Shown here: positions 42,859 through 51,483 of the stretch, piece after piece
How the letters are laid out: every line of letters begins with the position of its first letter
Position numbering within the stretch: position 1 is the stretch's first letter
Source: JANMDS01 sp031430575
GTDB taxonomy: Bacteria; Pseudomonadota; Gammaproteobacteria; Burkholderiales; Casimicrobiaceae
Direction: 5' to 3'
Assembly: GCA_031430575.1 (NCBI GenBank)
Contig: JANPBT010000067.1
Span: 1-64,000, forward strand
DNA: 64,000 nucleotides
Notes under the pieces: model-generated
What the model saw: only the letters and a program-made list of their open reading frames with translations
Databases searched by the model: none
What the model was told of the DNA's origin: nothing
Translations under genes and position numbers: made by a program

Positions 42859-43653
42859 ATGCCAAAGTTTGCAGCCAATATCTCGACGATGTATCCACAT
42901 GTGCCCTTCGCTGAGCGCATTGATGCGGCTGCCCAAGATGGCTTTCGCGCTGTGGAGTGTCAGTTTCCCTACGACGTTGCGCCGCAGATATTGCGCGACG
43001 CACTCGCGAGCGCAAACGTTGAGCTCGTGCTGCTCAATACCCCGCCGGGTGATTTTGCCGCCGGTGATCGCGGGCTCGGCTGCGACCCCGCGCGACGCAT
43101 GGAATTTCGCGAAAATATGATGCGCGCGCTGGAGTATGCGCGTGCGCTCGATTGCCCCAATATTCATGTGATGGCGGGCATACCACCGCCAAACGTCGAT
43201 GCGACGCGGGTGCGTGACACGTATATTCAAAATTTGGCCTGGGCTGCCCATGCCGCTGGCACCGCCGGGAAAACCGCACTAATCGAGCCGATTAATACCC
43301 GTGACATTCCGGGCTATTATCTAAATCATCAAGCGAAGGCGCACGCGATTGTGCGCGCCATTGGGTCGCCGCATTTAAAGGTGCAATTTGATCTTTATCA
43401 TGCGCAAGTGGTTGAGGGCGATCTGGCGACGAAGCTTACGCAGTATCTGCCCACCGGGTTAGTGGGGCATATTCAAATCGCCGGCACGCCGGAGCGGGCC
43501 GAGCCGAGTATGGGTGAGATTAATTATCCCTATTTATTTGATCTCATCGATCACCTCGGCTATGAAGGGTGGATTGGCGCTGAATACAAACCCGCAGGCA
43601 GCACCCGTGGCGGTTTGGGATGGCTCGCGCCTTACAAAGCGGGCGTGACTTAG
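42859..43653 (+). CDS. hyi: Hydroxypyruvate isomerase family protein
   Basis: 264 residues of the xylose-isomerase-like TIM barrel family. MPKFAANISTMYPHVPFAERIDAAAQDGF matches the Hyi start; metal ligands are expected at Glu in ALIEPIN, Asp in VQFDLYHAQ, His/Gln in GHIQIAG, and Glu in GAEYKPAG. It interconverts hydroxypyruvate and tartronate semialdehyde or a related pair. The start lies only 11 bases after an inverted repeat pair, with no clear ribosome site, so that hairpin could affect its translation. Confidence 0.83.
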   Translation: MPKFAANISTMYPHVPFAERIDAAAQDGFRAVECQFPYDVAPQILRDALASANVELVLLNTPPGDFAAGDRGLGCDPARRMEFRENMMRALEYARALDCPNIHVMAGIPPPNVDATRVRDTYIQNLAWAAHAAGTAGKTALIEPINTRDIPGYYLNHQAKAHAIVRAIGSPHLKVQFDLYHAQVVEGDLATKLTQYLPTGLVGHIQIAGTPERAEPSMGEINYPYLFDLIDHLGYEGWIGAEYKPAGSTRGGLGWLAPYKAGVT

Positions 43654-43679
43654 CGCTGCGCGATTGCTGCGCCTAACGC

Positions 43680-44099
43680 CTACCGCCGCTTGCCGTGTTC
43701 AATCTTCCAACACCGATCGATGACCACTTTTAGCCCCAAATCTGCGGCAATCTGCGCCGCAGGTATTGAGGAAATACCACGCTGCATCCACAATACCTGC
43801 GGCGCAGATTTCATCGATTTGAGCGCATTGGCGACTAATTCCATCTCTTCGCTGCGGCGAAAGCAATTCACCATGTCGACCGCAACTGGAATATCTGCCA
43901 GATCGGCGTAGCAGAGCTCGCCTAAGATCATTTGGTTTTGGTAATTGGGATTAATGGGAATGACGCGATAGCCATGCTGCTGCATGGCCGACGCAACTTC
44001 AAAGCTCGGGCGATCCACGCGTGCCGAAAGCCCGACTACTGCGATAACGCGGCACTGCGCGATGATCTGCGCAATGCCAAGATCGTCGTTAACAATCAA
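43680..44099 (-). CDS. CoA-binding domain protein (YccU-like)
   Basis: About 139 residues from a TTG at 44099, placed because the conserved domain begins there (IAVVGLSARVDRPSFEVASAMQQHGYRVIPINP) and because the preceding gene ends at 44105; a longer frame overlapping that gene has no ribosome site. It is a Rossmann-type CoA-binding domain, function unknown. Two repeat copies in opposite orientation are read as KSAPQVLW and SIPAAQIAADLG, nine residues apart, around a helix-strand turn; their DNA can pair into a hairpin. Confidence 0.75.
   Translation of the reverse strand: MIVNDDLGIAQIIAQCRVIAVVGLSARVDRPSFEVASAMQQHGYRVIPINPNYQNQMILGELCYADLADIPVAVDMVNCFRRSEEMELVANALKSMKSAPQVLWMQRGISSIPAAQIAADLGLKVVIDRCWKIEHGKRR
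43748..43766 (-). repeat. 19-bp dispersed repeat
   Basis: CoA-binding protein gene, read SIPAAQIA on the minus strand. Confidence 0.92.
43793..43811 (+). repeat. 19-bp dispersed repeat
   Basis: CoA-binding protein gene, read KSAPQVL; inverted pair with the previous copy. Confidence 0.92.
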
Positions 44100-44104
44100 T
44101 CGGG

Positions 44105-45406
44105 TTACTGTACGCGACGGAATGAAGTAATGCCGCGCTCCATTGGGTATTGCAAGCGGGCATAGCTGCCGGGATCGAGCGTCACGCAGGCACCGCGATA
44201 GCGATTGTCCAAGCAAAATTCCCAGCGGCCAGCGCGTACAAATATTGATTTTGTCCGGTCGTTCATGGAGGTCGTCGTGAGGGTTTCCATGTCAGCATTG
44301 CTGCGGAAGGTTTCGCCTTGGAAGTCTGCCGACTCAAAGAGGAAAACATTGTGTGGCGTTTCGTACGCGCCTGGTGGAAACGTGCCGTTTTGGGTTGGCG
44401 ATTGGTTATAGGCTTGTTGCGGCGCTTGCACCATGCGCACCGACGAAATCGAGCGATCCAGCATCGAGTTGTAGAGCGCAGGGTAGTCGCCCGGGGTCAG
44501 CGTGCGGCAGCCACCGGCAAAATTGGCGTCAGTGCAGACTTCCCAAACGCCAGATTCGACACGGATCGACTGCGTACGATCATTAAACCCAAAGTTACGG
44601 AAATTAGGCACATCGCTAATCGCGCTCAGAGGTTGCCCAGTCAACGCAGGCCCTGGGAAGAGATGAATACGGCCATTGCCGCCAGCGGTTTGCGATTGAT
44701 TGATTGAGACGTTACCACCCAGCAAGCCGCCGATGATTGCGCCTGCGACTGCGCCGATCGGGTCAACTCGTGACGGCGGCATTGAGTTGGCAGGGCCGAC
44801 TGCAACTGGCGTTGGCGGGGTCACGCCATAGCCTGCGATGACGCGCACACTGCGTGCGCCCATGAGTTGACCATCAACCGCACGGTATTCACCCGGCTGA
44901 AACACTTGGCAACGACCACGCGCACCGAAATCGCTGCAAAGCTCCCATGTACCGGCGTGTACGATTAACGAACGCACGCCCCAACGTTGGCTATCAGAAG
45001 CGCGGAAGAAATTGACACCAGCACCGCGAAAATCGATTTCAGGGAAAAGCTCGATGCGGGGCGGTGCGTTGGCTGGAATCGTATCGGCATTGCGATAGCG
45101 AATCTCACGGATCGAAAGCACGCGCTCGCCTTGGCCTTCATTCATGGGTCCGTTTTGTCCGGCTGTATAGATGCGGCATCGGCCACGGAAATCACGCTCG
45201 GAGCACAGTTCCCAAGTGCCAGCCAAAACATTGATCGACCGAAATACCGCGGGCGCGCCGTAAGACGCCATATCAACCACATCGGAGCGCACGGACGCCG
45301 GCGCGTCTGATCGATTTTGGGTTTCAAAGAGCGTGACTTCGCCCGCCCACGCGCTACCGGTCAGGCAGGCGAGGGCAAATGCTGCGGTGAGTTTGAGTGG
45401 CTTCAT
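44105..45406 (-). CDS. Exported protein with four beta/gamma-crystallin-like repeats
   Basis: 433 residues from the ATG at 45406, six bases after GGAG; signal peptide ending GSAWAG. Four similar units follow, each with an aromatic/acidic start (VTLFE, IELFPEIDFRG, IHLFPG, VFLFESADFQG), a middle W-ELC/W-EFC (GTWELCSERDFRGRC, GTWELCSDFGARGRC, GVWEVCTDANFAGGC, GRWEFCLDNRYRGAC) and a GDY/GSY..SVR end. Between units two and three is a glycine-zipper segment (GAVAGAIIGGLLGG) that could embed in a membrane. Such modules bind calcium or stabilise extracytoplasmic proteins. No repeat copy. Confidence 0.8.
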   Translation of the reverse strand: MKPLKLTAAFALACLTGSAWAGEVTLFETQNRSDAPASVRSDVVDMASYGAPAVFRSINVLAGTWELCSERDFRGRCRIYTAGQNGPMNEGQGERVLSIREIRYRNADTIPANAPPRIELFPEIDFRGAGVNFFRASDSQRWGVRSLIVHAGTWELCSDFGARGRCQVFQPGEYRAVDGQLMGARSVRVIAGYGVTPPTPVAVGPANSMPPSRVDPIGAVAGAIIGGLLGGNVSINQSQTAGGNGRIHLFPGPALTGQPLSAISDVPNFRNFGFNDRTQSIRVESGVWEVCTDANFAGGCRTLTPGDYPALYNSMLDRSISSVRMVQAPQQAYNQSPTQNGTFPPGAYETPHNVFLFESADFQGETFRSNADMETLTTTSMNDRTKSIFVRAGRWEFCLDNRYRGACVTLDPGSYARLQYPMERGITSFRRVQ

Positions 45407-45506
45407 CGGTTTCTCCAGCAAGGTTTAAAGGGGATTTGCATATCTGGCTAACGCATATAGCGTCAACTGTGCCTACAATTGAAGCATAAAAACCATTAGG
45501 CGTCCC

Positions 45507-46490
45507 GTGATCGCTTTCGTTTTACGTCGCCTCGTTCAAAGCTTAAGCGTGCTCATCGCGATGTCGCTGCTGGTGTTTGTTGGTGTCTACAAAATCGGCG
45601 ATCCGATTGAAATGCTGGTCAGCCAGCAAGCCGAGCAAAGCGAAAAAGACACGGTGCGTCGCAATTTGGGGCTTGATCAATCTTTAACTGCGCAATATGC
45701 ATCATTCTTGCGTGGCGCAGTCTCGGGCGATTTGGGCAAGTCGTTTGCCCACGGTGTGCCTGCAATCGGGCTCATTTTAGAAAAAGCACCTGCGACTTTC
45801 GAGCTTGCATTCGTGGCGATGATCCTGGCGGTTTCGGTCGGCATCCCGCTCGGGCTCGTCGCGGGTTTGCGACCCGAGAGCGCGCTCGCAAAACTCATTA
45901 TGGCGGGCTCGATCTTGGGTTTTTCATTGCCGACGTTCTGGGTTGGGCTGATGCTCATCATGGTTTTTGCGGTGCAGTTGGGGTGGCTGCCATCCACCGG
46001 GCGTGGCGAGACGGTTACTATTTTTGGCGTCCCAGTTTCGTTTCTCACGCTCGACGGCTGGCGGCATCTGCTGTTACCCGCGGTCAATCTTGCGTTGTTT
46101 AAGCTCGCGCTCTTAATTAGACTTACGCGCGCCGGTGCGCGGGAGGCGCTCGCCACAGATTATGTGAAATTTGCCAGAGCAAAAGGCTTGAGCAATACCC
46201 GCGTGATCGGCGTTCATGTGCTGAAAAATATTATGATTCCGATTGTGACGGTGATTGGGCTAGAGTTTGGTTCGGTTATTGCGTTTGCGATCGTGACTGA
46301 AACGGTCTTTGCGTGGCCTGGGATGGGCAAATTGTTGATTGATTCCATCAATATCTTGGATCGCCCCGTCATCGTGGCTTACTTGCTCGTAATCGTTTGC
46401 GTGTTTGTGTTGATTAATTTGATTGTTGATGTGCTCTATTCGCTACTCGATCCGCGCGTGCGCATCGGCACGAGCGCGAGCGGACATTGA
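45507..46490 (+). CDS. Dipeptide/oligopeptide-type ABC transporter permease DppB
   Basis: 327 residues from a GTG. MIAFVLRRLVQSLSVLIAMSLLVF is the usual DppB/OppB start, with six membrane helices and the permease loop EALATDYVKFARAKGLSNTRVIGVHVLKN that contacts the ATPase. First gene of a four-gene run with overlapping junctions. The substrate-binding gene that usually leads such operons is absent; the neighbour on the left is the crystallin-like gene on the other strand. Confidence 0.9.
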   Translation: MIAFVLRRLVQSLSVLIAMSLLVFVGVYKIGDPIEMLVSQQAEQSEKDTVRRNLGLDQSLTAQYASFLRGAVSGDLGKSFAHGVPAIGLILEKAPATFELAFVAMILAVSVGIPLGLVAGLRPESALAKLIMAGSILGFSLPTFWVGLMLIMVFAVQLGWLPSTGRGETVTIFGVPVSFLTLDGWRHLLLPAVNLALFKLALLIRLTRAGAREALATDYVKFARAKGLSNTRVIGVHVLKNIMIPIVTVIGLEFGSVIAFAIVTETVFAWPGMGKLLIDSINILDRPVIVAYLLVIVCVFVLINLIVDVLYSLLDPRVRIGTSASGH

Positions 46491-47419
46491 TGGAAACCAA
46501 ACCAAATCTTGCTCTACCTGCGGCGCAGATTCCGCTCACTGCAGAGCATTGGTGGCGCGAAAAGGCACGAGACTTTGCCGCGAGTAAGATTGCTTTGGCG
46601 GGTCTTGTCTTGCTTGTATTGATTGTTACGCTTGCCTTATTTGCGCCGCAGGTATCGCCGCAAAATCCCTACGATCTTTCCAAGCTTGACATCATGGATA
46701 GCAAGTTACCACCTGGGGCGAAATCAGGAGATGGCGGGCTCACATTTCTGCTGGGCTCTGACGAGCAAGGTCGCGATATGCTTTCGGCGATCTTGCATGG
46801 GTTACGCATCTCGCTCGCCGTGGGCGTGGCTTCAACGCTGATCGCGCTCTCAATTGGTTTAATCGTCGGGCTGGTCGCAGCCTATCGCGGTGGATGGGTC
46901 GAGACGCTGATCATGCGCATCGTTGATCTGCAGCTATCGTTTCCCGCAATTTTGATCGCGTTGATTTTGTTAGCGGTGCTCAAGCAGGGTGTCGACAAAA
47001 TCATCATTGCGTTGGTCACCGTGCAGTGGGCGTACTACGCACGCACAGTGCGCGCTGCTGCGCTGGTTGAAAAGAGTAAAGAATACATTGAAGCCGCGCG
47101 CGGGCTTGGATTTTCCGGTGGGCGCATCATCTTGCATCACCTTTTGCCCAATTGCTTGCCGCCGCTAATCGTCGTGGCAAGCGTTCAAGTCGCGCACGCG
47201 ATTGCGCTTGAGGCAACGCTTTCGTTTCTGGGATTGGGTTTGCCGATTACTGAGCCATCGTTAGGCTTACTCATCGCCAATGGTTATCAGTTTTTGCTCT
47301 CAGGCAAGTATTGGGTAAGCTTTTTCCCCGGCGTGGCGCTCTTGCTTTTGATCGTCGCGCTCAATATCGTGGCCGATCAGATGCGCGATGTGTTGAACCC
47401 TAAATTTGCTGGCCGCTAA
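46490..47419 (+). CDS. Dipeptide/oligopeptide-type ABC transporter permease DppC
   Basis: 309 residues from the ATG at 46490, overlapping the dppB-like stop. The N-terminal cytoplasmic tail contains a repeat copy read ALPAAQIPL; a second, one base off in its core, reads LFAPQVSPQNPYDL just after the first helix, where the family has APxxxPxDP. The native motif thus already resembles the repeat. The permease loop is EKSKEYIEAARGLGFSGGRIILHHLLPN. Confidence 0.9.
   Translation: METKPNLALPAAQIPLTAEHWWREKARDFAASKIALAGLVLLVLIVTLALFAPQVSPQNPYDLSKLDIMDSKLPPGAKSGDGGLTFLLGSDEQGRDMLSAILHGLRISLAVGVASTLIALSIGLIVGLVAAYRGGWVETLIMRIVDLQLSFPAILIALILLAVLKQGVDKIIIALVTVQWAYYARTVRAAALVEKSKEYIEAARGLGFSGGRIILHHLLPNCLPPLIVVASVQVAHAIALEATLSFLGLGLPITEPSLGLLIANGYQFLLSGKYWVSFFPGVALLLLIVALNIVADQMRDVLNPKFAGR
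46514..46532 (+). repeat. 19-bp dispersed repeat
   Basis: N-terminal part of the dppC-like gene, read LPAAQIP. Confidence 0.9.
46637..46655 (-). repeat. 19-bp dispersed repeat, one core mismatch
   Basis: dppC-like gene, TTATTTGCGCCGCAGGTAT, read FAPQVS. Confidence 0.75.
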
Positions 47420-47422
47420 GTC

Positions 47423-48388
47423 ATGCTTAACGTTGAAAATCTATCGACACATTTTTTTACCAAGCGCGGAATCGTGCGCGCAGTCGATGGTGTCAGCTTT
47501 TCGCTGAGCCGCGGCGAAGTGCTGGGGCTGGTGGGGGAATCGGGCTCAGGCAAATCGATTACGGGCTATTCACTCATGGGTTTGGTGGATTCACCTGGCA
47601 AAATCGTCGACGGCAGCATTACCTTTGACGGACAAGAATTGCGCAGCCTCGACGCGCGTGGATGGCGCGCGATTCGGGGTAAAAAAATTGCGATGATCTT
47701 TCAAGATCCAATGGCGACGCTCAATCCTGTGTTGCGCGTAGACACCCAAATGATTGAGGCAGTGCTGGCGCACGATGCGGTGCCTAAGGCGCAGGCGCGC
47801 GACCGTGCCCGCGAGGCGCTCTCGCTGGTGGGCATTGCTTCGCCCGATGCGCGATTGGAGAGCTACCCGCATCAATTTTCGGGCGGTATGCGCCAGCGGG
47901 TCGCGATCGCGATTGCATTGCTGCACAAGCCTGCGCTCATCATTGCAGATGAGCCGACAACAGCGCTTGATGTGACCATTCAAGGCCAAATTTTGGCCGA
48001 GATGCAAAAACTTTGCGCAAAGACGGGCACCGCGCTGCTTTGGATCACCCACGATCTTTCTGTGGTTGCCGGGCTCGCCGATCGGATCGCGGTGATGTAC
48101 GCCGGGCGCATCGTTGAGCAGGGCGCGACAGATCAAATTTTGGCAGCACCGGCGCACCCGTATACCGTGGGGCTTCTCGATTCGATTCCGTCGCGAAATG
48201 TGCGCGGGCAACCACTGCGGCAAATCCCGGGAGCGGCGCCAACGCCGGCCGAAACGACCGCAGGATGCGCGTTTGCGCCCCGATGTTCGCAAAAAAAGAG
48301 CACGCAATGCACGCAATCTGCGCCGCAGGTATCGATGCATGAAGGACGCGCCTTGCGCTGTTTTGTCCCTTGGGTGCACCATGCTTGA
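47423..48388 (+). CDS. Peptide ABC transporter ATPase DppD
   Basis: 321 residues. Walker A GESGSGKSITG, signature FSGGMRQR, Walker B LIIADEPTTALD and His in ITHDLS are complete. The C-terminal oligopeptide-transporter extension has the cysteine pattern CAFAPRCSQKKSTQC, which holds an Fe-S cluster in related proteins. A repeat copy reads TQSAPQVSM inside this extension. Overlaps the dppF-like gene. Confidence 0.92.
   Translation: MLNVENLSTHFFTKRGIVRAVDGVSFSLSRGEVLGLVGESGSGKSITGYSLMGLVDSPGKIVDGSITFDGQELRSLDARGWRAIRGKKIAMIFQDPMATLNPVLRVDTQMIEAVLAHDAVPKAQARDRAREALSLVGIASPDARLESYPHQFSGGMRQRVAIAIALLHKPALIIADEPTTALDVTIQGQILAEMQKLCAKTGTALLWITHDLSVVAGLADRIAVMYAGRIVEQGATDQILAAPAHPYTVGLLDSIPSRNVRGQPLRQIPGAAPTPAETTAGCAFAPRCSQKKSTQCTQSAPQVSMHEGRALRCFVPWVHHA
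48314..48332 (-). repeat. 19-bp dispersed repeat
   Basis: dppD-like gene C-terminus, read SAPQVS. Confidence 0.92.
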
Positions 48389-49370
48389 GTTGCGCGGCAT
48401 TACCCAGCATTTTAATCAATCGCCGGATTGGGCGCAGCGGCTGATTGGCACATTCCAGAGTGCTGAAAAAAAACCAAAACTTCGCACCGTGCGTGCTGTC
48501 GATGGTGTCGATCTCACGATCAAAAAAGGCGAGGTCGTCGGCTTGGTCGGTGAGTCTGGCTGCGGAAAATCAACGTTGGGTCGCATCGCCCTCGGGCTCA
48601 TGCGACCGACTTCCGGTCAGCGACTGTGGCACGGCCAAGATGTCGACACGATGAGCGCTGCAGACCAGCAGCGACTGCGGCTGAAGATGCAAATGATTTT
48701 TCAAGATCCGTATGCGAGTTTAAATCCACGCCGCACCGTGCTTGAAATCATAGGCGAAGCGCCTGTGGTGCATGGGCTCATACCTGCGGCGCAGAAGCGT
48801 GATGCGGTGGTAGAGCAGCTAGAGCGCGTTGGTTTATCGGCAGCAATGCTTGCGCGTTATCCGCACCAATTTTCTGGCGGGCAACGGGCGCGCGTCGGTA
48901 TCGCGAGGGCGTTAGCCGTCAATCCAGAATTTTTAGTTTGTGACGAATCGGTCGCAGCGTTAGATGTCTCTATTCAAGCACAAGTGATTAATGTGTTTAT
49001 GGAGCTCAAAGAGACGCTCGGATTGACCTATCTTTTTATCAGCCACGACTTCGGCGTCGTCCAACATATCGCGGATCGGGTAGTCGTAATGTATCTCGGG
49101 CGGATCGTTGAAGAAGCATCGACGGATGCAATTTTTGAGCGACCAAAGCATCCGTACGTGCAGGCGCTTTTGCAGGAAATTCCGCGCGTTACAGCGGGGC
49201 GACGTGCGTTTTCCCCCATTGTTGGCGAGTTGCCTTCGCCTTTGAATCCACCGGCGGGTTGCCACTTTCATCCGCGTTGCCCACGGGCGCGGGATCAGTG
49301 TTTAACCCATTATCCCGCCTTAGAAAAAGACACGAATTTGCATCAGGTTGCATGCCATTTCGCTGCCTAA
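48381..49370 (+). CDS. Peptide ABC transporter ATPase DppF
   Basis: 329 residues from the ATG at 48381, overlapping the previous stop. Walker A GESGCGKSTLG, signature FSGGQRAR, Walker B FLVCDESVAALD, ISHDFG switch, and C-terminal CHFHPRCPRARDQC. The Walker B carries ESVAALD rather than the common EPVSALD. A repeat copy reads LIPAAQKRD at about residue 134, in the helical subdomain between MIFQDPYASLNPR and the signature. Confidence 0.92.
   Translation: MLELRGITQHFNQSPDWAQRLIGTFQSAEKKPKLRTVRAVDGVDLTIKKGEVVGLVGESGCGKSTLGRIALGLMRPTSGQRLWHGQDVDTMSAADQQRLRLKMQMIFQDPYASLNPRRTVLEIIGEAPVVHGLIPAAQKRDAVVEQLERVGLSAAMLARYPHQFSGGQRARVGIARALAVNPEFLVCDESVAALDVSIQAQVINVFMELKETLGLTYLFISHDFGVVQHIADRVVVMYLGRIVEEASTDAIFERPKHPYVQALLQEIPRVTAGRRAFSPIVGELPSPLNPPAGCHFHPRCPRARDQCLTHYPALEKDTNLHQVACHFAA
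48780..48798 (+). repeat. 19-bp dispersed repeat
   Basis: dppF-like gene, read IPAAQKR. Confidence 0.9.
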
Positions 49371-49550
49371 GCGCAGCGGATGACCGCCCCAGCAAGTTCA
49401 CTTCCCTAAATTCGCACTTCTCTTCCCGTTGTTCCTATGATACAAAGCGCTGATTCACACATTTGCTCTAAGTGGATGTGCGTGACGCAAAGTCATAAGT
49501 CACGTAGTATTCGATCTGCTTGTTATTTGATTATTTATTGAGGAGACACT

Positions 49551-49988
49551 ATGGCCACCAAAGCCGCTGCAAAAAAACCCGCTGCAAAAAAAGCGCCTGC
49601 CAAAAAAGTTGCGACGAAGGCGCCCGCAAAAAAAGTAGCCGCAAAGAAAGCAGCTCCTGTAAAAAAAGTAGCCGTGAAAAAAGTAGCACCTGCAAAAAAA
49701 GCAGCGCCTGCTAAAAAAGTTGCCGCGCCAAAAGTAAAACGCACCCCTAACGCTGCGTTTATGAAAGCAATGAATCCATCCGCGATTTTGGCGGCAGTGA
49801 TCGGCGCAACCCCTGCACCACGTACGGAAGTTACCAAGAAAATCTGGGACTACATCAAAAAGCACAAGCTGCAAGATGCCGCAAATCGCCGCATGATCAA
49901 CGCCGACGAAAAGCTCAAAGCACTTTTCGGCAAAGCGCAAGTATCCATGTTTGACATGGCAAAAATTATCAACGCTCACTTGAAGTAA
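49551..49988 (+). CDS. SWIB/MDM2-domain protein with histone H1-like N-terminus
   Basis: 145 residues, GAGGAG upstream. Residues 2-63 are almost pure Lys/Ala/Pro/Val in AAKK/APAKK-type repeats, like the C-terminal tail of histone H1 and bacterial H1-like nucleoid proteins. Residues 70-145 (AILAAVIGATPAPRTEVTKKIWDYIKKHKLQD.. and INADEKLKALFGKAQVSMFDMAKIINAHLK) form a SWIB domain. Such fusions occur in Burkholderiales and Chlamydiae and are thought to bind DNA; their role is not established. The low-complexity DNA has poly-A runs prone to length change. Confidence 0.9.
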   Translation: MATKAAAKKPAAKKAPAKKVATKAPAKKVAAKKAAPVKKVAVKKVAPAKKAAPAKKVAAPKVKRTPNAAFMKAMNPSAILAAVIGATPAPRTEVTKKIWDYIKKHKLQDAANRRMINADEKLKALFGKAQVSMFDMAKIINAHLK

Positions 49989-50006
49989 TTTTCATCGTGA
50001 AGCAGG

Positions 50007-50032
50007 AAAGCCCGCGAGTCGCGGGCTTTTTC
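50007..50032 (+). terminator. Terminator of the SWIB gene
   Basis: Stem AAAGCCCGCGA/TCGCGGGCTTT with minimal loop, then TTC and T-rich sequence, 19 bases after the stop. Confidence 0.88.
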
Positions 50033-50064
50033 ATTTCTACGTTGCATCGATAAAGGCATCAACT

Positions 50065-50811
50065 ATGCGAACTCAGCACGTAATTGGTAATTGGAAGATG
50101 AATGGCACGCATGCGTCCAACGCTGCGCTGCTGTCTGCCCTTAATCAAGGCTGGGTTGCTAGCGCGCGCGTGCGCGTGGCCGTCTGCCCGCCAGCGATCT
50201 ACATACCTGCGGCGCAGATTGCGCTACGTGGGAGCATGATTAGTGTTGGTGCACAAGATGTGAGCGAACACAGTAATGGCGCCTACACCGGCCAAATGAG
50301 CGCTGCAATGCTGGCCGATCAGGGGCTTTCATTGGTATTGGTCGGCCACTCTGAGCGTCGCCAAGGCTTGGGCGAAACTAACGAGCAAGTCGCCCGGAAA
50401 GCGGCGAGCGCCATCGCTGCCGGGATGACGCCGCTGGTGTGCGTTGGGGAAACGCTCTCTGAGCGGGAGGACGCGCGCGCGCAATCGGTGGTGCTCGCGC
50501 AGTTGCAAGCCGTGATTGATCGACTCGGTGGGCTGATGACCCAAATTGTCGTCGCCTATGAGCCTGTTTGGGCCATTGGCACCGGGATGACCGCTTTACC
50601 CGCTGATGCACAAGCCATGCATGCAGTAATCCGGGCAGCGCTTGCGGGCTGCGGCGCGGAATCGGTCAGCGTGCTGTATGGCGGCAGTGTAAAAGCAGAC
50701 AACGCGGCAACGCTTTTTTCGATGCCCGATATTGATGGTGGACTGATCGGCGGCGCATCCCTAGATGCTGCTGCTTTTTTGGCAATTTGCAGGGCTTTAG
50801 ACTCGCAATAA
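50065..50811 (+). CDS. tpiA: Triosephosphate isomerase
   Basis: 248 residues. Substrate Lys in GNWKMNG, His in LVGHSERRQ, Glu in VAYEPVWAIGTG, phosphate loop VLYGGSVKADNA. Glycolysis/gluconeogenesis enzyme, cytosolic. A repeat copy reads YIPAAQIALRG at residues 47-57, replacing the loop after CPPAIY and before GAQDVSEH; that loop is variable in the family and outside the active site. A clear example of the repeat inside an essential-type housekeeping gene. Confidence 0.96.
   Translation: MRTQHVIGNWKMNGTHASNAALLSALNQGWVASARVRVAVCPPAIYIPAAQIALRGSMISVGAQDVSEHSNGAYTGQMSAAMLADQGLSLVLVGHSERRQGLGETNEQVARKAASAIAAGMTPLVCVGETLSEREDARAQSVVLAQLQAVIDRLGGLMTQIVVAYEPVWAIGTGMTALPADAQAMHAVIRAALAGCGAESVSVLYGGSVKADNAATLFSMPDIDGGLIGGASLDAAAFLAICRALDSQ
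50203..50221 (+). repeat. 19-bp dispersed repeat
   Basis: tpiA, read YIPAAQIA. Confidence 0.93.
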
Positions 50812-50840
50812 TCTGCTGCCCGTGCTATACTTCGAAGGCT

Positions 50841-51263
50841 ATGGAATACATTACTTTAATCATTCATGTCTGTGCCGCAATCGCGTTGATCGTGCTTGTC
50901 CTGCTTCAGCATGGCAAGGGCGCTGATATGGGTGCGTCTTTTGGAAGCGGGTCTGCAGGCAGCGTTTTTGGCGCGGCGGGCTCGGCAAATTTTTTAAGCC
51001 GAGCGACTTCAATCGCAGCGGTCGTATTTTTTTCAACCAGTCTCGCATTGACATATTTTGGAGCCCATCGCACCGGCGGTAGTGGTGTGATGCAAGGCGT
51101 GATGAAAGATGCACCCGCATCCGCTCCCGCGAAGACAAACGGGTTAGTAATCCCTGGGTCAACCAGTACGCCTTTGGTAAATCCACCGGCTAATGTAGTG
51201 CCAATTGCACCTGCCACGGCTCCCTCAGCGCCGGCGCAGAAAGGCACAGAAATACCGAAGTAA
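50841..51263 (+). CDS. secG: Protein translocase subunit SecG
   Basis: 140 residues from the ATG at 50841 (MEYITLIIHVCAAIALIVLVLLQHGKGADMG). Two membrane helices surround GASFGSGSAGSVFGAAGSANFLSRAT, the SecG signature. The C-terminal tail is Pro/Ala-rich and longer than in E. coli, as in other beta-proteobacteria. Works with SecYE in export. Followed by tRNA-Leu and the nuo operon, a common order in this group. Confidence 0.94.
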   Translation: MEYITLIIHVCAAIALIVLVLLQHGKGADMGASFGSGSAGSVFGAAGSANFLSRATSIAAVVFFSTSLALTYFGAHRTGGSGVMQGVMKDAPASAPAKTNGLVIPGSTSTPLVNPPANVVPIAPATAPSAPAQKGTEIPK

Positions 51264-51299
51264 GGAATTTCGCTTGGTAGGTTGAGCGAAATCCACGAT

Positions 51300-51384
51300 G
51301 CCCTCGTGGTGAAATTGGTAGACACGCTATCTTGAGGGGGTAGTGCCGAAAGGCGTAGCAGTTCGAGTCTGCTCGAGGGCACCA
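51300..51384 (+). tRNA. tRNA-Leu (anticodon GAG)
   Basis: 85-nt class II tRNA: acceptor GCCCTCG/CGAGGGC, D-arm GTGAAATTGGTAGACAC, anticodon loop TTGAGGG with GAG, long variable arm TGCCGAAAGGCG, T-loop GTTCGAGTC and encoded ACCA. Reads CUC/CUU. Confidence 0.95.
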
Positions 51385-51483
51385 AGCATTTTTGTAGTTT
51401 TGTTTTTGTGTAACATTGTTGTGTCGTATCGTCGGCGCAGCAGATGATAAGCAGGGCGCGCATAGCCCTTCGATGGGGTTTGA

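Noticed and set aside
42970..42990. GTTGCGCCGCAGATA in hyi and TTGCGCCGCAAGTT at the end of the LysR gene
   Set aside because: Two or three changes from consensus including the core; may be decayed copies but cannot be told from chance in a region of similar codons.
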